Part shown: one piece after another, positions 36,064 to 43,705 of the stretch
Layout: every line of letters starts with the position of its first letter
Position numbering within the stretch: position 1 is the first letter of the stretch
Origin: Actinophytocola xanthii
GTDB taxonomy: Bacteria; Actinomycetota; Actinomycetes; Mycobacteriales; Pseudonocardiaceae
NCBI RefSeq assembly: GCF_001921205.1
Contig: NZ_MSIE01000029.1
Coordinates: 1-64,000 of the forward strand
Reading direction: 5' to 3'
Length of the DNA stretch: 64,000 bases
Made by a program: the position numbers and the translations under genes
Notes under the pieces: model-generated
The model's input: the letters and a program-made list of their open reading frames with translations, nothing else
What the model was told of the DNA's origin: nothing
Databases searched by the model: none

Positions 36064-36079
36064 GTTTCCGGCGCGCGAC
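36064..36079 (-). promoter_or_regulatory. Candidate GlnR half-box upstream of nasA
   Basis: The minus strand shows GTCGC-n6-GAAAC 47 bases before nasA. The second half matches the GlnR consensus and the first differs at one base. The next two expected elements are not matched, so this is weaker than the box before nasB. It lies in a 108-base region shared with the divergent membrane gene. Confidence 0.3.
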
Positions 36080-36125
36080 ATTGCCTGCTCACCCGGAACA
36101 CGGCGACGGTGAGGGGAACGATTAC

Positions 36126-36686
36126 GTGCTGCGGCAACTGGTGGGGACCTGGCTGGTGGGGTCGGTGCTGACCGGCACGCTGGCGGTGCTGTTCACCCTG
36201 GATCGGGGCGAGCTGCCGCTCACGCCGCTCGCGGAGCTGCCGGTCCAGCGGATGCTGGGCGTGCTCGGCCTGCTCGCCGCGCTGTTCGCCGCGCTCGTCC
36301 TGCTCGGGCTGAGCACGGCGGACGCGTCCTGGTTACCCGGCGACGGACGCGGGGTGACGCTCTGGGTGGTGCTGGTCGGGACGGGCGGGTTCGCCGGGTG
36401 GGCCTACGCCGCTGCGGTGACCTTCGCCGCCGAGTTCGCGCTTGGGACGCAGCTGGTGCTCGCCTATGCCTGCGGCGGGCTGCCGTTCGCACTGGTCGCC
36501 GCGATGCTCGTGCGCCCGGTCACGGTGAACGCGGTCGCGGTGGGGCTGGCCGCGGTGTCGCTGCTCGTGGGGGCCGGGCTGGTGGCCGGGCCCGGCCTGG
36601 CGCAGGAATGCCTGACGCTGCTCACGACGCTGTTTCACGACCCGCTGAGCCCCTCACGCCTCGTCGTCAGCGGCGGGCAGCTCTAA
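36126..36686 (+). CDS. Unknown multi-pass membrane protein divergent from nasA
   Basis: A 186-residue protein with about six hydrophobic helices, the first near residues 5-25 (GTWLVGSVLTGTLAVLFTL). The GTG start at 36126 is preceded by GAGGGGA at about 9 bases. Its stop lies inside the remnant of a winged-helix gene on the other strand. I do not recognise a family; its position opposite nasA suggests a role in nitrogen uptake but this is only inference. Confidence 0.65.
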   Translation: MLRQLVGTWLVGSVLTGTLAVLFTLDRGELPLTPLAELPVQRMLGVLGLLAALFAALVLLGLSTADASWLPGDGRGVTLWVVLVGTGGFAGWAYAAAVTFAAEFALGTQLVLAYACGGLPFALVAAMLVRPVTVNAVAVGLAAVSLLVGAGLVAGPGLAQECLTLLTTLFHDPLSPSRLVVSGGQL

Positions 36687-36899
36687 GGTGACCGCCCGCC
36701 AATCCGTGCCCAGCTCGAGCATGCGCTTGAGCTCGACCAAGCCGCCGAGCCAGCCGGCCGCGCTCGCCCTGCGGGGTGTGCCGGCCCCAGAACTCGTACC
36801 GGTCCTGGTCGAGCGACACCTCGGCGTGCTCGGCGAAGAGACCGGCGTCGACGAGACGTTTCACGTGGTAGTAGACCCGCTGCGGGACCCGTGCCGGAG
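36654..36899 (-). pseudogene. Truncated, frameshifted winged-helix (ArsR-like) regulator remnant
   Basis: The minus strand encodes a recognisable winged-helix core (RVYYHVKRLVDAGLFAEH, YEFWGR) in one frame from about 36899. About 45 codons later the homologous sequence continues in a different frame (AAGWLGGLVELKRMLELG, TDWRAVTLELPAADD) and ends at a TGA at 36654-36656. The N-terminal helices are missing, and the 5' end is joined directly to the stop of the TIGR02569 gene. The two parts make one ArsR-like regulator tail only after a 1-base shift near 36745. Either it is a decayed gene or there is a sequence error. The 3' part overlaps the end of the + strand membrane gene. Confidence 0.6.
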
Positions 36900-36905
36900 G
36901 GCGCG

Positions 36906-37694
36906 TCAGAGTTCGGTGATCTGGTGCGCTGCCCGTTCCAGGCCGACGAGGGACTGTGCGCTGGAGTGCGGGTGCAGGGCGTGCACCGCGAGGCGGAACA
37001 GCAGGGCATGCAGCAGAGCCTGCGGCCACTCGGGCAGGTGGGCCCACCGGCGCAGCAGGCCGGCATCGGCGCCGCCCCAGGCCAGCGCGTCGACCACGAC
37101 GACCGCGGCCGCCCACTCCGCGGGGCGGTGGTAGGCGGCGAAGTCGACGATGCCCGGTGCCGCGGCGCCGGTGAACAGGACGTTGCCGAACAGGTCCCCG
37201 TGTACCACCTGCGGGCGCAGGCTGAGCGGCTTGCGGGAGGCGGCGAGCACGTCGAACAGCCGGCCGCCGAGCGCCGCGTCGAGCGGGGCCTCGTCGGTGC
37301 CGGCGGACGCGCGGTCGGCCATCGCGAACACGTCGTTGCGCGTGGACAGGAAACGCGGCACCGACAGCTCGGCCGTGGCGTGGTGCAGGCGGAGCGAGGC
37401 GGACACGATCTCGTCGTAGCGCGGCTCCGGGCGGCCCTCGACGAACCGGTACGCCGCCCAGCCGCCGACCACCCAGCGCCCGTCGCTGGCCCGGATGGGG
37501 CGGCCGATCCGCATGTCCGGCACGTGCAGGTCGCCGAGGGTCTGGGCGACCCAGGTCGCCTCGGCGGGGTTGGACACCGGCCGCAGCGCGACATCGCCGC
37601 ACCGCCAGCGCGGGCCGAGGTCGACGAGCTCCGGCTCGATCTCCTTGGCGCCGAAGGCCGCGCGCACGTGCAGAGGTGGTGGGGACGCACTCAC
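36906..37694 (-). CDS. TIGR02569 family kinase-fold protein
   Basis: A 262-residue protein of an actinobacterial family with an aminoglycoside-phosphotransferase-like fold (Mycobacterium Rv3205c type). The catalytic-loop-like VVHGDLFGNVLFTG is present, followed by GIVDFAAYHRPAEWA. The GTG at 37694 starts the domain (VSASPPPLHVRAAFG) and lies only 14 bases from a strong hairpin. It precedes moeZ on the same strand in the gene order, as in Mycobacterium. Its substrate is unknown. Confidence 0.88.
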   Translation of the reverse strand: MSASPPPLHVRAAFGAKEIEPELVDLGPRWRCGDVALRPVSNPAEATWVAQTLGDLHVPDMRIGRPIRASDGRWVVGGWAAYRFVEGRPEPRYDEIVSASLRLHHATAELSVPRFLSTRNDVFAMADRASAGTDEAPLDAALGGRLFDVLAASRKPLSLRPQVVHGDLFGNVLFTGAAAPGIVDFAAYHRPAEWAAAVVVVDALAWGGADAGLLRRWAHLPEWPQALLHALLFRLAVHALHPHSSAQSLVGLERAAHQITEL

Positions 37695-37708
37695 GACCGC
37701 GCACGCTA

Positions 37709-37743
37709 CCGCGAGTCCCCCGCACCAGGCGGGGGACTCGCGG
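37709..37743 (-). terminator. Strong hairpin after moeZ, before TIGR02569 gene
   Basis: A perfect 15-base stem (CCGCGAGTCCCCCGC with its reverse complement) and a 5-base loop lie just 6 bases past the moeZ stop on the minus strand and 14 bases before the next start. No U-run follows. It probably ends moeZ transcripts or attenuates read-through into the kinase-fold gene. Confidence 0.7.
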
Positions 37744-37749
37744 GGTGGA

Positions 37750-38928
37750 TCAGTAGGTGGGCAGGGAGGGATCGATGTCGCGGGCCCAGCCCAGCACACC
37801 GCCGCCGACGTGCACGGCGTCGGCGAAACCGGCCTTGTGCAGCGCCGCGAGCGCCTCGGCGGAGCGGCCACCGGACTTGCAGTGCAGCACGATCGGCCTG
37901 TCCTGCGGCAGCTCGGCGAGGGCCTCCCCGGACAGGATGCGGTCCTTGGGGATCAGCACCGCGCCGGGGATCGAGACGATCTCGTACTCGTGCGGTTCCC
38001 GGACGTCGATCAGGGCGAAGTTCTCACCCCGGTCGAACTTCTCCTTGAGCTCGCGAGGCGTGATCGTGTGACCGGCCGCCGCCTGCTGCGCGTCGTCGGA
38101 GACGACGCCGCAGAACGCGTCGTAGTCGATCAGGCCCTCGATCGGCTTGGTCTCCGGGTCCTTGCGGATCCGGACCGTCCGGTAGGTCATCTCCAGGGCG
38201 TCGTAGACCATCAGTCGACCCAGGAGCGGTTCGCCGATGCCGGTCAGCAGCTTGATCGCCTCGGTGACCATGATCGAGCCGATCGACGCGCACAGCACGC
38301 CCAGCACACCGCCCTCGGCGCACGAGGGGACCATGCCCGGCGGCGGCGGCTCGGGGTAGAGGTCGCGGTAGTTCAGGCCCTGGCCGTTCGGCGCGTCCTC
38401 CCAGAACACGCTGACCTGGCCCTCGAACCGGAAGATCGAGCCCCAGACGTAGGGCTTGCCGAGCAGCACCGCGGCGTCGTTGACCAGGTACCGGGTGGCG
38501 AAGTTGTCCGTACCGTCCAGGATCAGGTCGTAGTCGCGGAAGATCTCCAGCGCGTTGTCCGAGGTGAGCTGCTCGGTGTGCAGGTTCACGGTGACGAACG
38601 GGTTGATCTCGGCGACCGACTCCTTGGCCGAGACGGCCTTGGGCTTGCCGATGTCGGACTGCCCGTGGATCACCTGCCGCTGCAGGTTGGACTCGTCGAC
38701 GACGTCGAAGTCGACCACGCCCAGCGTGCCGACCCCGGCCGCGGCCAGGTACAGCAGGGCCGGGCTGCCCAGCCCGCCGGCGCCGACGACCAGCACCTTC
38801 GCGTTCTTGAGCCGCTTCTGCCCGTCCACCCCCACATCCGGGATTATCAGATGCCGGCTGTACCGGGCGACCTCATCCTTGGTCAGCTCGGCTGCCGGCT
38901 CCACCAGCGGCGGCAAACTGCCTGCCAT
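37750..38928 (-). CDS. moeZ: MoeZ adenylyltransferase/sulfurtransferase
   Basis: A 392-residue MoeB/ThiF adenylylation domain (GAGGLGSPALLYLAAAG near residue 49) fused to a C-terminal rhodanese. The rhodanese active cysteine is in HCKSGGRS. The zinc-binding CxxC pairs of MoeB are absent (NYRDLYP in place of the usual CxxC segment), as in mycobacterial MoeZ. The enzyme activates ubiquitin-like sulfur carriers such as CysO and MoaD for cysteine and molybdopterin synthesis. AGGAGGA precedes the ATG at 4-5 bases. The molybdopterin link is apt because nitrate reductase needs it. Confidence 0.95.
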   Translation of the reverse strand: MAGSLPPLVEPAAELTKDEVARYSRHLIIPDVGVDGQKRLKNAKVLVVGAGGLGSPALLYLAAAGVGTLGVVDFDVVDESNLQRQVIHGQSDIGKPKAVSAKESVAEINPFVTVNLHTEQLTSDNALEIFRDYDLILDGTDNFATRYLVNDAAVLLGKPYVWGSIFRFEGQVSVFWEDAPNGQGLNYRDLYPEPPPPGMVPSCAEGGVLGVLCASIGSIMVTEAIKLLTGIGEPLLGRLMVYDALEMTYRTVRIRKDPETKPIEGLIDYDAFCGVVSDDAQQAAAGHTITPRELKEKFDRGENFALIDVREPHEYEIVSIPGAVLIPKDRILSGEALAELPQDRPIVLHCKSGGRSAEALAALHKAGFADAVHVGGGVLGWARDIDPSLPTY

Positions 38929-39032
38929 GGGTTCCTCCTCGACGCGGCGTTCGGCGTGCTCCCCAGTCTGCTCAGGTCAACGCGTTCGTCCCACCGGGGC
39001 TTCCCGGGCTCCCACCATGCGGGACGAGCCGG

Positions 39033-40046
39033 TCAGCGCGCCTGTGGGTTGGGCCAGGCGTTGTACCGGCAGGTCTTGCCGTCCGCCTGCACCGGGTCGT
39101 CGTTGCCGACCTGATCGTTGAGCTGGGCCACGTAGTTGTTGGAGACGCCGAAGCTCTGCTGCATCATCACCGGCGCGAGGTCGCCGTTCTTCGCGCAGCC
39201 GACGTGGCCGTTGCCGAACGCGTGCCCGATCTCGTGGTTGATCGCGTAGGACCGGTAGGTGCCGACGTCGCCGCCGAAGGCGATCGCGCCGCGCACCCAG
39301 CGGGCCAGGTTGATGAACACCCGGCTCTCGCTGCGCCGCCAGCAGGAGGACTCGTAGCGGATCGAGAACCCGCAGAACTCCGGCCGGTGCACGGTGTCCG
39401 GGGTGGCCAGCGTGATCCGGATGTCGGGGTTGTCGGCCTCGCTGTCCACCCGCTGCACCGACACCTGGCCGGAGGCCGCCCAGCCGCGCGGGTCGGCCAG
39501 CGTGGTGTCCACCAGGGCGGCGAAGGAGTCGTTGCCGCCGAAGGGTCGCAGGTCGATCCCGCGCTCGATCTCGATCGTGTAGGTGAACAGCTCGCCGCCG
39601 GAGCCCCGCCGCTGACCCCGTCCGGGCACGATGGCAAACGTTCCCTGGCCCTTCTGCACGTACGCCGCGCCCTTGGGCAGTTCGGCGGTCGGGATGTTCA
39701 GGTTCGGCGGCACGACTGGCTGCTCGCTGGGCTTCGGGCCCTCCGACCGCTCCTCCGGCGGCGTCGCCGCCTCCTCGTTGCGCACGCCGGAGAGCTGGTC
39801 CGGCTGCGCGGCGGTCTCGTCCTGCCGCGTCGTGTCGATCAACACCAGCACGGTGAGCGCGACGAGCAGCGGCACCGCGTAGATCCGCCAGCCGTAGGTG
39901 GACAGCGCCCCCCGCACCCCGGTCGGCCGCGACCGGCGCGACCGGCGTCCGGGCAGGTCCCCGTCCGGACGCCAGGACGCGGCGAGTGGCTGCGCCGACG
40001 TACGGCGTGCTCCCGCGCGGTACCGATCCTGGACGGACTTCGTCAC
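39033..40046 (-). CDS. DUF3152 metzincin-like secreted/membrane protein
   Basis: A 337-residue protein of the DUF3152 family. An N-terminal Arg-rich cytoplasmic segment precedes one transmembrane helix (about 53-75). The external domain has the metzincin zinc motif HEIGHAFGNGH and a later methionine turn (VMMQQSF), about residues 270-300. Several cysteines suit the envelope. The GTG start at 40046 begins VTKSVQDRYRAG. The position beside moeZ matches Mycobacterium Rv3207c. A protease role is likely from the motif but unproved. Confidence 0.9.
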   Translation of the reverse strand: MTKSVQDRYRAGARRTSAQPLAASWRPDGDLPGRRSRRSRPTGVRGALSTYGWRIYAVPLLVALTVLVLIDTTRQDETAAQPDQLSGVRNEEAATPPEERSEGPKPSEQPVVPPNLNIPTAELPKGAAYVQKGQGTFAIVPGRGQRRGSGGELFTYTIEIERGIDLRPFGGNDSFAALVDTTLADPRGWAASGQVSVQRVDSEADNPDIRITLATPDTVHRPEFCGFSIRYESSCWRRSESRVFINLARWVRGAIAFGGDVGTYRSYAINHEIGHAFGNGHVGCAKNGDLAPVMMQQSFGVSNNYVAQLNDQVGNDDPVQADGKTCRYNAWPNPQAR

Positions 40047-40104
40047 GTCAGACAGAGTGCCACAAGTTGATAACGGGTAATCCGGGACCGCCCGACCGGG
40101 TGAT

Positions 40105-41091
40105 TCACCACCGTCCGGCGGCGACTTCCTCCCACATGCCGAGCACCGCGCGGGCAACCGTGCCCGGCCGCTCCATCTGGGCGACGTGCCCGGTGCGGGG
40201 CAGGACGAGCAGCCGCCCGCGGGGCAGCAGCCGGGCGGTGCGCGGCGCCTTGCGCACGGTCACCAGCTTGTCCTCGGTCCCCCACACGACCAGCGTGGGG
40301 ACCTCGATCGTGGGGGCCAGCGTCCAGAGCGAGCGCGACCTCGGCGCCAGCCAGGTGCGGAACAGCCCCAGCGTGCTCCCGGCGAGCGCCGGGTTCGCCC
40401 AGGCCATGGCCTCCCGCTCCTCGGCCTCCCTGGCCGCCTCGTCCTTGCGGGACTGCGGTATCCGGTCCGGCTCGGCGAAGCAGAGCCGCAGCAGGCGCAG
40501 CACCCGCTGGTCGACGTGCTCCTTGGCCAGCCGCTGGCGCACCCTCGGCCCGACCAACGGCAGGAACGCCAGCGGCAGGCGCGGGTCGGACATCCTGGAG
40601 AACGCCGGGCGCAGGTCCGGCATCGCCGGCGAGATCAGCGTCAGCGTGCGGACCAGCTCCGGATGCCGCGCGGCGAGCAGGACGGAGATCGCGCCGCCCA
40701 TCGAGTTGCCGAACAGGTGCACGGGTCCGACCCCCAGGCCGCGGACGAACCGCGCCACGACGTCGGCGTGGGCCGGCATCGAGTAGTCGAAGCCCTCCGG
40801 CGGCTCGCTGCGGCCGAACCCGGGCAGGTCGATCGCGACACCCGGGACGTACCCGGAGAGCTGGCCGGCGAGGTCGGTCCAGTTGGTGGCCGAGCCGCCG
40901 AGACCGTGCACGTAGACCGCGGTCGCCTCGGCGTCGGCAGGGCCGGGGGTGCGGCGGACGTGCAGCCGGACCCCGCCGGAGGTCTCGTCCGCGCCGGGCC
41001 AGGGTGGGATCGACATGTCCACCGGCGGCAGCGCGGCGTCGGACAGGGGAACCTGGGTCACAGGCGGCCTGGTGTCGGGGACGGTGCTCAT
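40105..41091 (-). CDS. Alpha/beta hydrolase
   Basis: A 328-residue alpha/beta-hydrolase. The oxyanion region is VHGLGGSATNW, the nucleophile elbow LFGNSMGGAIS, and the catalytic histidine is in RTGHVAQMERP near the C-terminus. The acid residue is likely in WGTEDKLVT. The ATG at 41091 starts MSTVPDTRPP; an ATG at 41133 is possible but leads to a less typical N-terminus. It is divergent from the TetR gene by 110 bases, so that regulator may control it. Confidence 0.88.
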   Translation of the reverse strand: MSTVPDTRPPVTQVPLSDAALPPVDMSIPPWPGADETSGGVRLHVRRTPGPADAEATAVYVHGLGGSATNWTDLAGQLSGYVPGVAIDLPGFGRSEPPEGFDYSMPAHADVVARFVRGLGVGPVHLFGNSMGGAISVLLAARHPELVRTLTLISPAMPDLRPAFSRMSDPRLPLAFLPLVGPRVRQRLAKEHVDQRVLRLLRLCFAEPDRIPQSRKDEAAREAEEREAMAWANPALAGSTLGLFRTWLAPRSRSLWTLAPTIEVPTLVVWGTEDKLVTVRKAPRTARLLPRGRLLVLPRTGHVAQMERPGTVARAVLGMWEEVAAGRW

Positions 41092-41201
41092 GGCTCCAGT
41101 GTCCATGAACCACGCACCGTCGCGGATCACCATTACCCGCGAGTAAGGTCATATCGGTTCGGTAACCCGGCCGGCGAGGAGCGACGCGCGTGGGAGGCGG
41201 C

Positions 41202-41828
41202 ATGTCGGAGACGGTGCAACAGGCCAACCGGGCGGCACGGCTGCCGCGAACGGCGCGGCGCGCCCAGCTGCTGGAGGCGGCCCAGGACGTCTTCGCCAAG
41301 AACGGCTACCACGCCGCGGCCATGGACGAGATCGCCGAGCGGGCCGGCGTCAGCAAGCCGGTGCTCTACCAACACTTCCCGGGCAAGCTCGAGCTGTACA
41401 TGGCCCTGCTCGAGATGCACGTCGACGAGCTGATCATGCGCGTCTCCGACGCCATGGAGTCGACGACGGACAACAAGCTGCGCGTCCGCAACGCGGTCAG
41501 CGCCTACTTCGACTTCGTTGACGGCGAGAGCCAGGCCTACCGGCTGGTGTTCGAGTCGGACCTGCGGGGCGAGCCGGCCGTCCAGGCCGCCATCGACCGC
41601 GGCACCGACGCCTGCACCGCGGCCATCACCGAGACCATCACCGCCGACGCGGGTCTGGACCAGGAACGGGCCAGGCTGCTCGCGGTCGGCCTGGTGGGCA
41701 TCAGCCAGGTCGCCGCGCGGTCCTGGTTGGCCAACAACCGGGCGATGGCCAAGGAGGAGGCCGTCGGCCTGATCTCGACCCTGGCCTGGAAGGGCATCGG
41801 CGGCGGGTTCCCCCTGCAGAGCTCCTGA
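41202..41828 (+). CDS. TetR-family regulator (Rv3208-type)
   Basis: A 208-residue TetR regulator. The helix-turn-helix is in residues about 25-70 (AAAMDEIAERAGVSKPVLYQHFPGK) and the rest is a ligand-binding helical domain. The ATG at 41202 has GGGAGG upstream at 5 bases; a GTG at 41190 is also usable. The gene order TetR, DUF3107, ferritin-like, helicase matches Mycobacterium Rv3208-Rv3211. It is divergent from the hydrolase and precedes a second TetR gene. Confidence 0.9.
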   Translation: MSETVQQANRAARLPRTARRAQLLEAAQDVFAKNGYHAAAMDEIAERAGVSKPVLYQHFPGKLELYMALLEMHVDELIMRVSDAMESTTDNKLRVRNAVSAYFDFVDGESQAYRLVFESDLRGEPAVQAAIDRGTDACTAAITETITADAGLDQERARLLAVGLVGISQVAARSWLANNRAMAKEEAVGLISTLAWKGIGGGFPLQSS

Positions 41829-41883
41829 GCCACCCGCGCCGGCCGCCCTCGACGCGGTGACCGGTGGGAGTAGCGTCTGCGAG

Positions 41884-42597
41884 ATGTCCGAGGACAGCAC
41901 TGGGGACGCTCGGCGCGATCGGTGGCGATCGCATCGGGCGGCACGACGGGCGGAGTTCGTCGAGGCGGCCATGCGCGCACTCGCCGAGCACGGACCGGAC
42001 GTGGGAATGGACCACATCGCGGCCGAGGCCGGCGTCACCAAGCCGGTGCTCTACCGCCACTTCACCGACAAGGCGGACCTGTTCGTCGCCCTGGGTCAAC
42101 GGGGCACCGAGATCCTGTTCGACCGGCTCATCCCCGCGCTGAACAACGAGGAGGCGCCGGTACCCCGGATCCGCAGGAGCCTGGACGCCTTCTTCTCGAC
42201 CGTCGAGGAGCATCCGCACCTGTACCGGGTGCTGGTCCGGCGCTCGTTCGCCAAGGCCGCCGTCGAGCAGGACATCGTCGCCGAGGACAAGGAGCTGATC
42301 GCGAACGCGATCGCGGCCCTGCTCGGGGACTACCTGCGAGCCCTGGAGCTGGACTCCGGCGGCGCGGAACCCTGGGCGCACGGCATCGTCGGCATGGTGC
42401 AGAACGTGAGCGAGTGGTGGCTCGAGCGCCGCACGATGAGCCGGGAGGCGGTGGTGGAGTACCTGACCGAGTTGATCTGGTCGGCCATCGACGGCTTCAC
42501 GCGGGCCCACGGCGTCGTACTCGACCCCCACAAGCCGCTCGAGGTCAACCGCGTGGTGCAGCTCGCCCAGGTCACGCCGGAGACCAGCGCGGGCTGA
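41884..42597 (+). CDS. TetR-family regulator, second copy
   Basis: A 237-residue TetR regulator whose helix-turn-helix segment (GMDHIAAEAGVTKPVLYRHFTDK) resembles that of the upstream gene. It has a longer ligand domain with a strongly basic N-terminus. The start ATG at 41884 is 55 bases after the previous stop, and a weak GGGAG lies upstream. The gene is followed by a strong bidirectional terminator. Whether it arose by duplication is not determined; sequence outside the DNA-binding domain differs. Confidence 0.88.
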   Translation: MSEDSTGDARRDRWRSHRAARRAEFVEAAMRALAEHGPDVGMDHIAAEAGVTKPVLYRHFTDKADLFVALGQRGTEILFDRLIPALNNEEAPVPRIRRSLDAFFSTVEEHPHLYRVLVRRSFAKAAVEQDIVAEDKELIANAIAALLGDYLRALELDSGGAEPWAHGIVGMVQNVSEWWLERRTMSREAVVEYLTELIWSAIDGFTRAHGVVLDPHKPLEVNRVVQLAQVTPETSAG

Positions 42598-42623
42598 GCG
42601 CGGGAACCACCCAGCAGACGGCT

Positions 42624-42655
42624 CGGGCCCGCGGGGGGCGTCCCCCGCGGGCCCG
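42624..42655. terminator. Bidirectional terminator between TetR and DUF3107 genes
   Basis: A perfect 14-base stem (CGGGCCCGCGGGGG and complement) with a 4-base loop GCGT lies between the convergent TetR stop (42597) and the DUF3107 stop (42673). No U-run is present; GC-rich actinobacteria often use such hairpins. It can serve both strands. Confidence 0.8.
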
Positions 42656-42672
42656 ACGACCAAGCTCCTGAC

Positions 42673-42897
42673 CTACGTGGCAAAGCCGACCCGGCGGCTG
42701 TCGGCCGTGCCGATCTCCACGTAGGCGATGCGCGCCGAGGGCACGACGTAGCGCCGGCCCTTATCGTCGGTGATGCTGAGCGTGCCGGCGGAGTCCTTCA
42801 GCGCGGCCGCGACCAGCGACTCGATCTCGTCCGGGGTCTGCGTGCTGTTCAGCACGAGCTCCCGCGCGGTGTCCGCGACTCCGACCTTGACCTCCAC
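42673..42897 (-). CDS. DUF3107 small protein
   Basis: A 74-residue protein of the actinobacterial DUF3107 family (Rv3208A type). It has conserved VEVKVGVADTARELVLNS at the start and RRYVVPSARIAYVEIG near the end. Function is unknown. The GTG at 42897 (not the longer frame from 42942) is chosen because it matches the family N-terminus and has GGAGG 6 bases upstream. It follows the ferritin-like gene by 47 bases on the same strand. Confidence 0.9.
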   Translation of the reverse strand: MEVKVGVADTARELVLNSTQTPDEIESLVAAALKDSAGTLSITDDKGRRYVVPSARIAYVEIGTADSRRVGFAT

Positions 42898-42944
42898 GCT
42901 GACCTCCGCCTTGATCCCCGTCCAACTGCGATGACTCGACAAGG

Positions 42945-43595
42945 CTAGCCGAGACCGAGCGCGGTCATCCGCTTGCCATGCGCCTGCTGTAACCGCCGGA
43001 ACAGGGCCGCGATTCCCGCGAGGTCACCCGTACCGGTGACGATCAGCTCGGCCAGCCCGTCCCGCTCCGCCACCACGTACTGGGCCTGGGTGAGCGCCTC
43101 CCCCAGCAGCCGCCTGCCCCAGAGCGTCAGCCGGTCGCGCACCTTCCGGTCGGCCGCGATCGCCGCCCGGACCTCGCGCTCGGCGAAGGCGGAGTGCCCG
43201 GTGTCGGCCAACACCTCCCGCACCAGCGACCGGGCCGGCTCGTCGAGCCAGTTCGCGATCTCCCCGTACAGGTCGGCGGCCAGCCCGTCACCCACGTACG
43301 CCTTGACCAGCGACTCCAGCCAGGAGCGCGGCGCGGTCGAGGCGTGCCAGGTGTCGAAGTGACCGATGAACGGCCGCATGGCGTCCTGGACGTCGAGCCC
43401 GCGTTCGGCCAGGAACCGCTCGATCCTCGTGTAGTGGACGATCTCGGCCGCGGCCATGGCGGAGAGCGCGGCGCGTCCGGGCAGGGTGGGCGCGGTACGG
43501 GCGTCCTCGGAGAGCCGGTCGAAGGCGGAGAGCTCGCCGTAGGCCAGCACGCCCAGCAGATCGACAACCCCGGGGTCGATTGACGGCTCGCTCAT
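42945..43595 (-). CDS. Ferritin-like domain protein (Rv3210c-type)
   Basis: A 216-residue helical protein of the ferritin-like superfamily, related to MiaE-type tRNA hydroxylases. Candidate iron ligands lie in [11 protein letters not shown] and [15 protein letters not shown] (E-x-x-H). Further acidic and histidine residues in the second half ([14 protein letters not shown]) may complete a diiron site. The ATG at 43595 starts MSEPSIDPG. It is divergent from the RNA-helicase gene and co-directional with DUF3107. Role unknown; the tRNA modification link is inference from fold. Confidence 0.85.
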   Translation of the reverse strand: MSEPSIDPGVVDLLGVLAYGELSAFDRLSEDARTAPTLPGRAALSAMAAAEIVHYTRIERFLAERGLDVQDAMRPFIGHFDTWHASTAPRSWLESLVKAYVGDGLAADLYGEIANWLDEPARSLVREVLADTGHSAFAEREVRAAIAADRKVRDRLTLWGRRLLGEALTQAQYVVAERDGLAELIVTGTGDLAGIAALFRRLQQAHGKRMTALGLG

Positions 43596-43705
43596 GGGGC
43601 AGAGGGTATCGGGACGGCGACGCAGGTAGACTGACCAGGACGCGAGCTGTTGAAGCCGCGTGCAGAGGGTGTGCGCGCCTCGCCGGCCCTCCCGCACCGA
43701 GAACC

